DNA from: Streptomyces armeniacus
GTDB lineage: Bacteria; Actinomycetota; Actinomycetes; Streptomycetales; Streptomycetaceae
Length of the DNA stretch: 64,000 nt
Assembly (NCBI RefSeq): GCF_003355155.1
Contig: NZ_CP031320.1
Coordinates: 1,722,369-1,786,368, forward strand
Reading direction: 5' to 3'
The position numbers were made by a program, and so were the translations under genes. The notes below the pieces were generated by a model. That model did no database searches, was not told the DNA's origin, and saw nothing but the letters and a program-made list of their open reading frames with translations. This document shows, piece by piece, positions 16,659-25,560 of the stretch; position 1 is the stretch's first letter; each line of letters begins with the position of its first letter.

Positions 16659-17834
16659 ATGAGCAGCAAGCGCGGTCCGCAGGCCCCCCGCCGGGGGCGC
16701 CCCCGGCAGGCAGACGTGGCGCGGGAGGCCGGCGTGTCCCAGACGACGGTGTCGCTGGTACTCGGCGGCAACAAGCAGGGCATCGTCATCCAGGAGGCCA
16801 CCCGCGTACGGGTGCTGGAGGCGGCGCGCTCACTCGGCTACGTCCCCGACCCGGCCGCCCGCAGCCTCGCCGCCGCCCGCAACAGCCTGCTCGGCGTCTT
16901 CAGCTTCACCGCGACCTTCCCCACCGACGAGCGGCACTCGTACTACCCGCTGCTCGCCGGCGTCGAGCAGGAGGCCGCCGCGCAGGGCTACGACCTGGTG
17001 CTGTTCACCGGCTCCAGCGCGCACGGGCCCGCCGCCACCACGCCCGAGGCGCTGGACCGGGTGCGGCTGGCCGACGGCTGCCTGTTCCTCGGGCGGCACA
17101 TACCCGCCCGCGAGCTGCGCCGCCTCGTCCAGGACGGCTATCCGGCGGTGCACATCGGCCGCCGCGACGAGCTGGAGGGCCTGGCCTGGGTCGGTGCCGA
17201 CTACGTGTCGGCCAGCGCCGACGTCGTACGCCATCTCGCCGAGGCCGGGCACCGCCGCATCGTGCTGGTGCGCGAGGACGACGACGCGCCCGCCTCCACC
17301 GACCGCGAACGCGGCTTCCTGCTCGGCCTGGAGCGCGCCGGACTGCCCGGCGGCCCCGAGACGGTGGCCCGTACGGCGGAGCCCGCCGCGGAGATCACGG
17401 CGGAACGCGTACGGGCGTGGCGCGCGGCCGGGGTCACGGCGTTCGTCGCGGAGGAGACCGACACGGGCGGCGCCTGGCGTGCGCTGTTCGGCGCGGTCGG
17501 GGCGGCGGGCCTGGAGGCGCCGCGCGACCTCTCGCTGGCGCTGCTCGGGGCGCCGCCCGCGGACCTCGGGGCGGAGCCCGTGCCCACCGGGTTCGACGTG
17601 CCGCGTACGGAGTTGGGGGCCACGGCCGTACGGCTCCTGGTGTCCGTGATGGCGGGCGAGGAGCCGGAACAGGGGGCCTCCGGTGCCGTACCGGGGCCTG
17701 CCGTACCCGGGCCGCTGGTGCCCTGCGCGTTCCGGGCCGGTGCCACGGCCGGTCCGCCGCCGGAGACGGCACCGGAGACGGCACCGGAGACGGCACCGGA
17801 AGCGGCGCCGGGCGCGGCACCGGACGGCGGCTGA
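16659..17834 (+). CDS. LacI-family transcriptional regulator
   Basis: A 391-residue repressor-type protein. The N-terminal helix-turn-helix and hinge (QADVAREAGVSQTTVSLVLGG to LGYVPDPAARSLAAAR) is typical. The ligand-binding domain (about 78-350) has SYYPLLAGVEQEAAAQGYDL and the late TGFDVPRTELGATAVRLLVS strand. The C-terminus ends in repeated ProGluThrAla units encoded by 12-bp repeats. The ATG at 16659 follows GAAAGG. It heads a same-strand locus of catabolic genes and probably controls them in response to a sugar-derived ligand, binding the two palindromes just upstream. Confidence 0.93.
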   Translation: MSSKRGPQAPRRGRPRQADVAREAGVSQTTVSLVLGGNKQGIVIQEATRVRVLEAARSLGYVPDPAARSLAAARNSLLGVFSFTATFPTDERHSYYPLLAGVEQEAAAQGYDLVLFTGSSAHGPAATTPEALDRVRLADGCLFLGRHIPARELRRLVQDGYPAVHIGRRDELEGLAWVGADYVSASADVVRHLAEAGHRRIVLVREDDDAPASTDRERGFLLGLERAGLPGGPETVARTAEPAAEITAERVRAWRAAGVTAFVAEETDTGGAWRALFGAVGAAGLEAPRDLSLALLGAPPADLGAEPVPTGFDVPRTELGATAVRLLVSVMAGEEPEQGASGAVPGPAVPGPLVPCAFRAGATAGPPPETAPETAPETAPEAAPGAAPDGG

Positions 17835-17967
17835 CGCGCCGCCGCCGTCGCTGGCCGACCCGCACGCCCACGTACGGCCGACACCCCCCAGACCACAGAC
17901 CTCCGCAGACCACGGACCTCCCGCAGACCAGAGAACGACAGAACACAGACCGCAGAAGGAGACGTAC

Positions 17968-19596
17968 ATGCCCCATCCGACAGCCGTTCCGGCCGAGACC
18001 GACGTCCTCATCGTGGGCGGCGGCCTGGGCGGCGTGGCCGCCGCCCTGGCCGTGTGCCGGGCGGGCCGCCGGGCCGTCCTGACCGAGGAGACGGACTGGA
18101 TCGGCGGTCAGCTCACGTCGCAGGCGGTGCCGCCGGACGAGCACCCGTGGGTGGAGCAGTTCGGCACCACGGCGACGTACCGCGCGCTGCGGGAGGGCAT
18201 ACGGGGTTACTACCGGCAGTGGTATCCGCTGCGGTCCGAGGCGCTGGCGCAGCGCGAACTCAACCCGGGCGCGGGCCGCGTGAGCAAGCTGTGCCACGAG
18301 CCGCGCGTCGCCCTCGCCGTGCTGGAGGCGATGCTCGCGCCGCACCGCGCGTCCGGCAGGCTCACGCTGCTCACCGAACACCGGGCCGTGCAGGCCGAGT
18401 CCGACAACGATGTCGTACGCGCGGTCACGCTGGAGGACACACGTACGGGGGACCGGCACGCCGTCGCCGCCCGCTACGTACTCGACGCCACCGAGACCGG
18501 CGAACTCCTCGAACTCGCCGGCGTGGAGCACGTCAACGGCGCCGAGGCGCGCGCCGAACACGGCGAGCCGCACGCCCCCGAGCGCGCCGACCCGCTCAAC
18601 CAGCAGGGCATCACCGTCTGTTTCGCCCTCTCGCACCACCAGGGTGAGGACCACACCATCGACCGGCCTGCCGACTACGGCTTCTGGCGCGAGTACCGCC
18701 CCGCCTTCTGGCCCGGCCCGCTCCTCGGTTTCCTCGCGCCCGACCCGCGCAGCCTGGAGCCCGTACCGCGGACCTTCGTGCCCAACCCCGAACTGGATCC
18801 GCTGGACGTGGCCGCCGACCAGAGCGCCGACGCCGGGGACAAGGAGCTGTGGGGCTTCCGCCGCATCCTCGCGCGCAAGCTGCACCGGCCGGGCGCGTTC
18901 GGCTCCGACATCACCCTCGTCAACTGGCCGTTGAACGACTACTGGCTGACGCCCTTCGCCGGAGCCGGTGAGGAGACCGCGCGTGCCGCGCTCGACGGGG
19001 CGCGGGAGCTGTCGCGTTCCGTCCTGTACTGGCTGCAGACCGAGGCGCCCCGCGCCGACGGCGGCACCGGCTTCCCCGGGCTGGCGCTGCGGCCCGATGT
19101 CACCGGTACGCCGGACGGGCTGGCGAAGGCGCCGTACGTGCGCGAGTCGCGCCGTATCCGGGCGGTCACCACCGTCACCGAACAGGACGTGGCGATCGAC
19201 CTGGTGGGGCCGTACGGCGGAACCCGGCACCGGGACGCGGTCGGCGTCGGCAGCTACCGCATCGACCTGCACCCCTCCACGGGCGGCGACAACTACGTCG
19301 ACATCGGCTCCGTGCCGTTCGAGATCCCGCTCGGCGCGCTCGTACCGCGCCGTGTGCGGAACCTGCTGCCCGCCGCCAAGAACATCGGCACCACGCACAT
19401 CACCAACGGCTGCTTCCGGCTGCACCCCGTCGAGTGGAACCTCGGCGAGGTCGCCGGCGCGCTCGCCGCGCACTGCCTGGACGAGGCGGTCGAACCGCGG
19501 CAGGTGCAGGCCGAGGACAAGCGCTTCGCGGAGTTCGCGCGGCTGCTGGACCGGGAGGGGGTGCAGCGGCACTGGCCCGACGTACGGGGCTACTAG
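17968..19596 (+). CDS. FAD-dependent oxidoreductase (FAD_oxidored family)
   Basis: A 542-residue flavoprotein. It opens with the dinucleotide-binding motif DVLIVGGGLGGVAAALAVCRAG and the following TEETDWIGGQLTSQ typical of PF12831. YVLDATETGELLELAG is the second conserved strand, and KNIGTTHITNGCFRLHPVEWNLGE near the C-terminus closes the FAD site. No signal peptide is present, so it acts in the cytoplasm. The ATG at 17968 follows AAGGAG. Members of this family are common in carbohydrate-degradation loci but few are characterised. Its position just after the LacI gene supports oxidation of the imported substrate; the reaction is unknown. Confidence 0.85.
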   Translation: MPHPTAVPAETDVLIVGGGLGGVAAALAVCRAGRRAVLTEETDWIGGQLTSQAVPPDEHPWVEQFGTTATYRALREGIRGYYRQWYPLRSEALAQRELNPGAGRVSKLCHEPRVALAVLEAMLAPHRASGRLTLLTEHRAVQAESDNDVVRAVTLEDTRTGDRHAVAARYVLDATETGELLELAGVEHVNGAEARAEHGEPHAPERADPLNQQGITVCFALSHHQGEDHTIDRPADYGFWREYRPAFWPGPLLGFLAPDPRSLEPVPRTFVPNPELDPLDVAADQSADAGDKELWGFRRILARKLHRPGAFGSDITLVNWPLNDYWLTPFAGAGEETARAALDGARELSRSVLYWLQTEAPRADGGTGFPGLALRPDVTGTPDGLAKAPYVRESRRIRAVTTVTEQDVAIDLVGPYGGTRHRDAVGVGSYRIDLHPSTGGDNYVDIGSVPFEIPLGALVPRRVRNLLPAAKNIGTTHITNGCFRLHPVEWNLGEVAGALAAHCLDEAVEPRQVQAEDKRFAEFARLLDREGVQRHWPDVRGY

Positions 19597-19777
19597 CGGC
19601 CGTAGGCGACGGCGCGCCCCCGCGGCGCTCGGCCGCGCCGTTGCCCGCCGCGCCGCCGTCGCCCGCAGAGCAATCGCCCGCCCAGGAGCCGCCCGCCGGA
19701 GCGCCGCCGTACGGACGCGGCGAAGAGAAGTGCGCAGCACGACCCGTATCCGAGACGACACGAAGAGGTGCACGAGC

Positions 19778-22024
19778 ATGAACTCTCCACGCGTCCGCGT
19801 CGGCATCGACGTGGGCGGGACCTTCACCGACGCCGTGGCCGTCGACGCCTCGACCCTCGGCCTGCTCGGCCAGGTCAAGGTGCCCACCAGCCACCACCAC
19901 GAGGACGGCGTCGCGCACGGCATCGTCGACGCGCTCGACCGGCTGCTGGCACAGGTCGGCTGCGCCCCGGAGGAGGTCGCCTTCCTTGCGCACGGCACCA
20001 CGCAGGCCACCAACGCGCTGCTCGAAGGCGACGTCGCCACCGTCGGACTCGTCGGCATCGGCACCGGCCCGGGCGCCGCGCTCACCCGGCGGCTGGCCGC
20101 GCTCGGCCGGCTCCAGCTCACGCCCGGCAAGCGGTTCCCGCTGCACTATGCCCACGTCGACGACCCCTCCGACGCCGCCCGCGTACGGGCCGCCGTGGAG
20201 GAGCTGCGCGGGCGCGGCGCCGAAGTCCTCGTCGCCAGCGAGCCGTTCAGCGTGGACCTCGCCGAGGGCGAGCAGGAGGTGGTCGCGGCGGCGCGCCCGT
20301 ACGGCATGCCGACGACCGCCGCGCACGAGATCACGTCGCTCTACGGCCTGCACAAGCGCACCCGTACCGCCGCCGTCAACGCCGCGATCCTGCCGAAGAT
20401 GCTGGCCACCGCCGACCTGGTGGACTCGTCCATCACCAAGGCGGGCGTGACCGCGCCGCTGATGGTGATGCGCTGCGACGGCGGCGTGATGTCCCTGGAC
20501 GAGATGCGCCGCCGCCCGCTGCTGACCGTGCTGTCCGGGCCCGCGGCGGGCGTCGCGGGCGCGCTGATGCAGGAACGGGTCAGCGAGGGCGTGTTCCTGG
20601 AGACCGGCGGCACCTCCACCGACATCAGCGTGATCCGGCGCGGCAAGGTCGCCGTACGGCACGCCACGGTGCTCGGCAAGGGCTCGTACCTGTCGGCGCT
20701 GGACGTACGGACGGTGGGCGTCGGCGGCGGCTCGATGGTGCGGATCGGCAGCGGGGGCAAGGGAGTCGGCGCCGGGCTCGGCAAGGGTCTCGGCAAGGGG
20801 CCCGGGAAGGGCGGCCTGACCCTCGGCAAAGGTGTCGGCAAGGGGAGCGGGGGCGGAAGCGGGGGCCGCAGGGTCACCGCCGTCGGGCCGCGCAGCGCGC
20901 ACATCGCCGGGCTGCCGTACGCCTGCTTCGCCACGCTCGAAGACCTGCGCGACGCCCGGCTGGTGACCGTCAGCCCGATGGAGGGCGACCCGCCGGACCA
21001 CGCCGTGCTGGACGCCGCCGGCGGCCGGTACGCGCTCACCATGACCTGCGCCGCCAACGCACTCGGCCGCGTCCGCGAGGGCGACTTCGCCCGCTGCGAC
21101 CCCGCCGTGGCCCGCGCCGCGCTCGAACCGCTCGCGGCCGAGCTCGGCACGGACGTCGCCGGGGCCGCCGCGCAGGTGCTGGACGCGGGCGCCGCGCCCG
21201 TACGGGAAGTCGTCGACACGATGATCCGCGACTACCGGCTCGACCGCGACGCCGTCGTGCTGGTCGGCGGCGGAGGCGGCGCCGCCGCGGTCACCCCGCA
21301 TCTGGCCGCGGGCAGCGGGCTGGAGGGCCGTATCGCCGAACACGCCGAGGTGATCAGCCCCATCGGCGTGGCGCTGGCGCTCGTGCGCGAGCAGATCGAG
21401 CGGATCATCCCCGGCGCCACGCAGGAGCAGATCCTCGGCGTACGGAACGAGGCGGAAAGCGCCGTCGTCGCGCAGGGCGCGGAGGCTTCGGGGGTCGAGG
21501 TGGAGGTCACCGTCGACCCGCAGACGAGCACCGTACGGGCGGTCGCCACCGGCGCGACCGAACTCCGTACGCAGGACCGCGCGCACCGCGCCGACGCGGG
21601 CGAGCGGTTGCGTACGGCGGCCGCCAGCCTCAAGGCCGAACCGGACGCGGTGCGGGTGCTCGCCGAGACGGACGCGCACACCGTGTACGGCACCGAGTCG
21701 CGGCGCCGCTTCCTGCGCGGCACCCGGCACCCGGTACGGGTCGTGGACGCGGACGGCGTCGTACGGCTGCACGCCCCGGACGCGCGGATCGAGACGACGA
21801 CCGTCGCGCAGGCACCTGAGCAACTGGCGCGCCTCGTACGGGAGTCCACCTCGTACGGCGACGGCGGCGTACGGGCCCCGGCCCTGCGGCTGCTCCTCGG
21901 CTCCCGCATCGCGGACCTGTCGGGCGTGCTGGAGGCGCAGCCGCTGCTCGCGCTCGCCCGCAGCGAGCTGCGGGCGCGGCACGCGGACGATCCGGTGGTG
22001 GCCGTCGTGGAGGTGCGGACGTGA
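19778..22024 (+). CDS. Hydantoinase/oxoprolinase-family protein with Gly-Lys insert
   Basis: A 748-residue protein of the HyuA/5-oxoprolinase family, ATP-dependent enzymes that open cyclic amides such as hydantoins or 5-oxoproline. The N-terminal Hydant_A_N domain reads VGIDVGGTFTDAVAVD, with FLAHGTTQATNALLEG; the ATPase-fold hydantoinase A domain shows CDGGVMSLDEMRRRPLLTVLSGPAAGVAGA, and FLETGGTSTDISVI. Odd: at about residues 325-367 a Gly/Lys-rich stretch of repeated GKG units interrupts the segment between VGGGSMVRIGS and VGPRSAHIAG, normally only a few residues long. No HyuB-type partner is adjacent. The ATG at 19778 follows AAGAGG. It overlaps the next gene by 4 bp. Confidence 0.88.
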   Translation: MNSPRVRVGIDVGGTFTDAVAVDASTLGLLGQVKVPTSHHHEDGVAHGIVDALDRLLAQVGCAPEEVAFLAHGTTQATNALLEGDVATVGLVGIGTGPGAALTRRLAALGRLQLTPGKRFPLHYAHVDDPSDAARVRAAVEELRGRGAEVLVASEPFSVDLAEGEQEVVAAARPYGMPTTAAHEITSLYGLHKRTRTAAVNAAILPKMLATADLVDSSITKAGVTAPLMVMRCDGGVMSLDEMRRRPLLTVLSGPAAGVAGALMQERVSEGVFLETGGTSTDISVIRRGKVAVRHATVLGKGSYLSALDVRTVGVGGGSMVRIGSGGKGVGAGLGKGLGKGPGKGGLTLGKGVGKGSGGGSGGRRVTAVGPRSAHIAGLPYACFATLEDLRDARLVTVSPMEGDPPDHAVLDAAGGRYALTMTCAANALGRVREGDFARCDPAVARAALEPLAAELGTDVAGAAAQVLDAGAAPVREVVDTMIRDYRLDRDAVVLVGGGGGAAAVTPHLAAGSGLEGRIAEHAEVISPIGVALALVREQIERIIPGATQEQILGVRNEAESAVVAQGAEASGVEVEVTVDPQTSTVRAVATGATELRTQDRAHRADAGERLRTAAASLKAEPDAVRVLAETDAHTVYGTESRRRFLRGTRHPVRVVDADGVVRLHAPDARIETTTVAQAPEQLARLVRESTSYGDGGVRAPALRLLLGSRIADLSGVLEAQPLLALARSELRARHADDPVVAVVEVRT

Positions 22025-22941
22025 CGGCCGTGGCGCGCCGGGCCGCACACGGGCGTACGGGCGGCACCTCCGGCGGAACGGGCCGCGGCGGAACGGGCCG
22101 CGGCGACGGGCGTACGGGCGGTGCGGGCCGCGGCGGCACGGAGCTGCGGGCGCTGCGCGCGGACTGCGGGCGGCTGGCCGCGCTGGACGACCGGGAGTTC
22201 GCCGTACGGCTGCTGGCCGCTACGCCCACCCACGAGGGGCGCGATCCGGCGCTGCTGGACCGATGGGCGTACGCGGCCGAGGAGTTCGGGACACGCCTCG
22301 CCACCGGGGCATACGGCAACGCGGCCGGGGAGGGCACGGCGGACACGCCCGGAGCGCACGGGGTGCACGGCGGCGGGCCGCGCGTCGTGGAGCGCGCCGG
22401 AGGGCTGGACCCCGAGCGGCTGCTGCTTGCGCGCTACACCTCCCGGCCGCCCGCCGTCGAGCTGTACGTCGACACGCTCGCGTACGCAGAGGAGCTGATC
22501 GACGCGCTCGGCTGGCGCGACTGGTACCCGGCGGGCTCCGTACGCGCCGCCGCCCTCGCCCACGAGGAGGCGCACTGCCGCCTGCACGAGCGGGCCGAAA
22601 AGGCAGCGCTGCGGCGGGCGTTGGACCACACCGTGCTGCGCGTGGGGCGGTTCCGGTTCGCCGGGCACGTCGCCGGGGCCGACGAACTCGCCGCGCACAG
22701 CTACGCGCGCGCCGTCTGCGGCCTCGGGCGCAGCCCGCTGCTGCTGACCGCTGCGCTGAGCCGCGCACTGCCGCTCGTACCCGGGACCGCACCCGTGGCC
22801 GGGACCGCACCCGTGGCCGGGACCGCACCCGTGGCCGGGACCGGACCCGTGGCCGGGACCGCACCAGTGGCCGGGACCGAACCCGCGCCCGTACGGAACG
22901 ACACGACCAGACACAACCGGCCAGACCCGAGAGAGGGGTGA
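22021..22941 (+). CDS. Unrecognised protein with HExxH motif and PVAGTA tail
   Basis: A 306-residue protein I do not recognise. It starts at a GTG overlapping the preceding stop, so it is translationally coupled to the hydantoinase-like gene. The first 40 residues are Gly/Arg/Thr-rich. The folded part (about 40-255) has ELRALRADCGRLAALDDREF, VELYVDTLAYAEELIDALGWRDWY and AHEEAHCRLHERAEK, which contains HEEAH, an HExxH pattern possible for a metal site; a downstream ligand is not obvious. The C-terminus consists of nearly six hexapeptide repeats (PVAGTA) encoded by 18-bp repeats. Coupling suggests it works with the hydantoinase-like protein, as a subunit or maturation factor; this is inference. 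Confidence 0.7.
   Translation: MTAVARRAAHGRTGGTSGGTGRGGTGRGDGRTGGAGRGGTELRALRADCGRLAALDDREFAVRLLAATPTHEGRDPALLDRWAYAAEEFGTRLATGAYGNAAGEGTADTPGAHGVHGGGPRVVERAGGLDPERLLLARYTSRPPAVELYVDTLAYAEELIDALGWRDWYPAGSVRAAALAHEEAHCRLHERAEKAALRRALDHTVLRVGRFRFAGHVAGADELAAHSYARAVCGLGRSPLLLTAALSRALPLVPGTAPVAGTAPVAGTAPVAGTGPVAGTAPVAGTEPAPVRNDTTRHNRPDPREG
22783..22885. repeat. 18-bp coding tandem repeat, about 5.7 copies
   Basis: The unit GGGACCGCACCCGTGGCC is repeated with few substitutions at the 3' end of the HExxH gene, encoding ValAlaGlyThrAlaPro. Copy number is likely variable between strains. Confidence 0.85.
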
Positions 22942-22947
22942 GCCCTG

Positions 22948-24225
22948 ATGGGCATCGTCATCCTGGTGATCATGGCGGTCGGCGTCGCCGCCATGCTCAG
23001 CCGCAAACTGCCCACCGCGTTCGCCCTGGTGCTGCTCGGGGTGGCCGTCGCGGTGGTCGCGGACGCGCCGTTGACCGGCAAGAACAGCCTCATGGACAGC
23101 GTCCTCCAGGAGGGCGCCGTGATGCTGGCGTCCACCATGGTCGCGATCCTGCTGGGTTCCTGGCTGGGCAAGCTGCTGGACGAGACGGGCATCGCGAGCA
23201 CCCTGGTGCGGAAGATCGTGGAGTTCGGCGGTGACCGCCCCACGATCGTCGCGCTCGGCGTACTGGGCGTGTCGCTCCTCGTCGGCACGGTCACCGGCTC
23301 GGCACCGGCCGCCATGCTGGCCGGAATCATCGGCATCCCCGCGATGATCGCCGTGGGCATCCCCAAGATCACGGCAGCGGGCACGATCCTGATGGGCATC
23401 GCGGCGGGCATGCCGTTCGAGCTGCCGGTGTGGCAGTTCTTCTCCACCGCGCTGGACCTGCCGGTGCCGACGGTCCGGGGGTTCATGCTGAAGCTGTTCC
23501 CCTTCGCCCTCTTCTTCGCGGTGCTGTTCGTGCTCGTCGAGTCGCGCCGCAGGGGCGTCGAGCACACCTGGTCGCTCAGGTCGCCGGAGAAGCGGGCCAG
23601 CCGCTCGCGGCGGCTCGGCGACGCGCCCTGGTACGCGCTGCTCACGCCCGCCGTGCCGATGATCCTCGCGCTCGGCTTCGAGCTGGCGATCATCCCGTCC
23701 ATGCTCGCCGGCGTGTTGTACGCGCTGTTCACCACGACACGCCCGCGCGAGATGAACGCCCGCCTGCTGCGTACGCTCTACGCCGCGTTCGACGTCGCCG
23801 CCGCCCCGATCGCCCTGTTCATCGCGATCGGCGTGCTGCTCACCGCCGTACAACTGCCAGGCGCCGTCGACGCGCTGGAGCCGCTGGTGGAGTCCGTCAG
23901 CCCGCAGAACCAGGTGCTGTTCGTGCTGCTGTTCACGGTGCTGGTGCCGCTCTGCCTGTACCGCGGCCCGCTCAACGTGTTCGGTCTCGGCGCCGGCATC
24001 GCCGGTGTCCTGATCGCCACCGGCATCTACCCCGCCATGGCCGTACTCGGCCTCACCACCTCGTACAACCAGGTGCTCGGCGTCGCCGACCCGACCAGCA
24101 CGCAGACGGTGTGGAGCGCGCAGTACTCGGGCGTGTCGCCGCAGCAGGTGATGGTGCGGACGCTGCCGTACGTCTGGTGTGTCGCGCTCGGCGGACTGTG
24201 CGTCACCGCCGCGCTCTACCTCTGA
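22948..24225 (+). CDS. Multi-spanning organic-anion/citrate-like transporter
   Basis: A 425-residue membrane protein with about eleven hydrophobic segments from residue 2 to the end. Features are the N-terminal VIMAVGVAAMLSRKLPTAFA, a re-entrant-like stretch VGTVTGSAPAAMLAGIIGIP, a charged cytoplasmic loop at about 197-230, and LYRGPLNVFGLGAGIAGVLIATG late in the protein. This resembles the ion-transporter (citrate/gluconate/dicarboxylate symporter) superfamily. No ABC or PTS components are nearby, so it is probably the uptake route for the substrate of this locus. It follows the HExxH gene by six bases. The transported compound is unknown. Confidence 0.78.
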   Translation: MGIVILVIMAVGVAAMLSRKLPTAFALVLLGVAVAVVADAPLTGKNSLMDSVLQEGAVMLASTMVAILLGSWLGKLLDETGIASTLVRKIVEFGGDRPTIVALGVLGVSLLVGTVTGSAPAAMLAGIIGIPAMIAVGIPKITAAGTILMGIAAGMPFELPVWQFFSTALDLPVPTVRGFMLKLFPFALFFAVLFVLVESRRRGVEHTWSLRSPEKRASRSRRLGDAPWYALLTPAVPMILALGFELAIIPSMLAGVLYALFTTTRPREMNARLLRTLYAAFDVAAAPIALFIAIGVLLTAVQLPGAVDALEPLVESVSPQNQVLFVLLFTVLVPLCLYRGPLNVFGLGAGIAGVLIATGIYPAMAVLGLTTSYNQVLGVADPTSTQTVWSAQYSGVSPQQVMVRTLPYVWCVALGGLCVTAALYL

Positions 24226-24265
24226 GTCCCGCCCCCGGGCCTTCAATCCTCGTCCATTTTCAGTC

Positions 24266-24300
24266 AGTTCACGGTTCACGGTTCACAGTTCACGGTTCGC
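24266..24300. repeat. Five tandem heptamers [A/G]GTTCAC
   Basis: Units AGTTCAC, GGTTCAC, GGTTCAC, AGTTCAC and GGTTCGC run head to tail in the 111-bp gap between the transporter and the glycosidase gene, ending 36 bp before the latter. They could be replication slippage or a multimeric activator site. Confidence 0.75.
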
Positions 24301-24336
24301 AGTCCGACCTTCCCGATTCACCGAACGGAGACCGCC

Positions 24337-25389
24337 ATGCCAGAACCGCACCAGACGCCGACCGCATCCGGCCAGGACCCCCGGCACCACGCCCCGTTGC
24401 AGCGCCGCACCCTGCTGCGTGCCGCCGCTGCCGTACCCGCCGTGCTCGCCGCGGGCGGCGTCGTCGGCACCGCAGCGGCGCCCGCGCACGCGGCGCCCGG
24501 GGGCTTCCCCGACTACGCCTACCTGGACACGCTCCTCAGCCCCGGCGACCTGGACTACAACCCCACCGGCGAGATCATCTTCCCCTGCATACGCGGCGTG
24601 TACGACCGCCTCGACAACCCCCTCGGCCGCTACTACCTCTACTACGCCCCGCACGACGCGCCGGGCGGCATCTGCCTCGCCTACGGCGACTCGCTGGAGG
24701 GCCCGTTCACCGAGTACGAGGGCAACCCGCTGGTCAAGCGGGACTGGCAGCCGCACTACAGCGTCTCGCACGTCTCCTCTCCGCACGTGATGTGGCACGA
24801 GGGCGAGCGCGAGCTGTGGCTGTACTTCCACGGCGAGAACAACACGACGCGGCTGGCGCGTTCGAAGGACGGCATCCAGTTCACGTACGACAAGGTGGTG
24901 CTCACCACCGACGATCAGCCGGGCGCCACCGAGACCTCGTACGCCCGGGCGTTCAAGCACCGACTGCCCGCGCGCGGCGCCCACTACGTCATGACCTTCA
25001 TGGTCAACCGCAACGGCCACCGCGACATCGGCTGGGGCTGGTCCGCGGACGGCCGTGACTGGACCTTCCCGGAGGAGCCGCTGGTCCGGCACTCCGACGT
25101 CGGCGCGGTCAACATCAGCGGTGGGCATCTGCTGCACCGCAACGGCAGCACCTACGTCGTGTACCACACGGACAAGGAGAGCGGCGGCAACATCCTCATC
25201 ACCGAGCTGGGCAACGACTTCAGCAAGCGGAAGCACCTCGGCGTCTTCCACAAGCCGATGCAGGGCGCGCCGGACAACGGGCGGGCCGCGGCACCGACGT
25301 TCGGCACGGACCGGGGCAAGGAGTACATGATCTACGAGGCGGGGGACCGGCTCGGCGGCCGCATCGCGGTCGCGCGCGCCCGCGAGTAG
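24337..25389 (+). CDS. Tat-exported beta-propeller glycosidase-like protein (GH43-type fold)
   Basis: A 350-residue secreted protein. The N-terminus has QRRTLLRAAAAVPAVLAAGG with cleavage after AHA (about residue 52), a twin-arginine signal. The mature part shows repeated beta-propeller strands with aromatic/acidic motifs: YYLYYAPHDAPGGICLAYGDS, WHEGERELWLYFHG, RLARSKDGIQFTYDK and GWGWSADGRDWTFPEEP, the pattern of five-bladed GH43/GH117-type glycosidases and related phosphorylases. GGAGACCGCC precedes the ATG. It probably releases the oligosaccharide or conjugate later taken up and oxidised by the upstream gene products; the bond attacked cannot be read. Confidence 0.75.
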   Translation: MPEPHQTPTASGQDPRHHAPLQRRTLLRAAAAVPAVLAAGGVVGTAAAPAHAAPGGFPDYAYLDTLLSPGDLDYNPTGEIIFPCIRGVYDRLDNPLGRYYLYYAPHDAPGGICLAYGDSLEGPFTEYEGNPLVKRDWQPHYSVSHVSSPHVMWHEGERELWLYFHGENNTTRLARSKDGIQFTYDKVVLTTDDQPGATETSYARAFKHRLPARGAHYVMTFMVNRNGHRDIGWGWSADGRDWTFPEEPLVRHSDVGAVNISGGHLLHRNGSTYVVYHTDKESGGNILITELGNDFSKRKHLGVFHKPMQGAPDNGRAAAPTFGTDRGKEYMIYEAGDRLGGRIAVARARE

Positions 25390-25487
25390 GGGCGCGTTCG
25401 CTCAGGGCCGCGCGTGGCGCGCGGGGCGGCGCGTGGCGCGCGGGGCGCCGGCGCTCAGGAGGGCGTACGGCGCCGCCGCGCCCCGGA

Positions 25488-25525
25488 CCGCACGCAGGCG
25501 TGCGTACGCGTACGCACACGTGCGG
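25488..25525. terminator. Nested palindrome between convergent genes
   Basis: A perfect 18-bp palindrome GTGCGTACGCGTACGCAC lies inside outer arms CCGCACG and CGTGCGG, between the glycosidase gene and osmC. Position and symmetry fit a bidirectional terminator. Confidence 0.7.
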
Positions 25526-25560
25526 CCGGGGCGCGGCGGCGGGCCCGCGGGACCGGCGGC

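Noticed and set aside
17434..20130. Open frame of about 900 codons antisense to the LacI and FAD oxidoreductase genes
   Set aside because: No recognisable motif, and it spans two well-supported genes and their intergenic region.
22783..22885. Non-coding satellite or CRISPR
   Set aside because: An 18-bp in-frame coding repeat giving a hexapeptide; no spacers.
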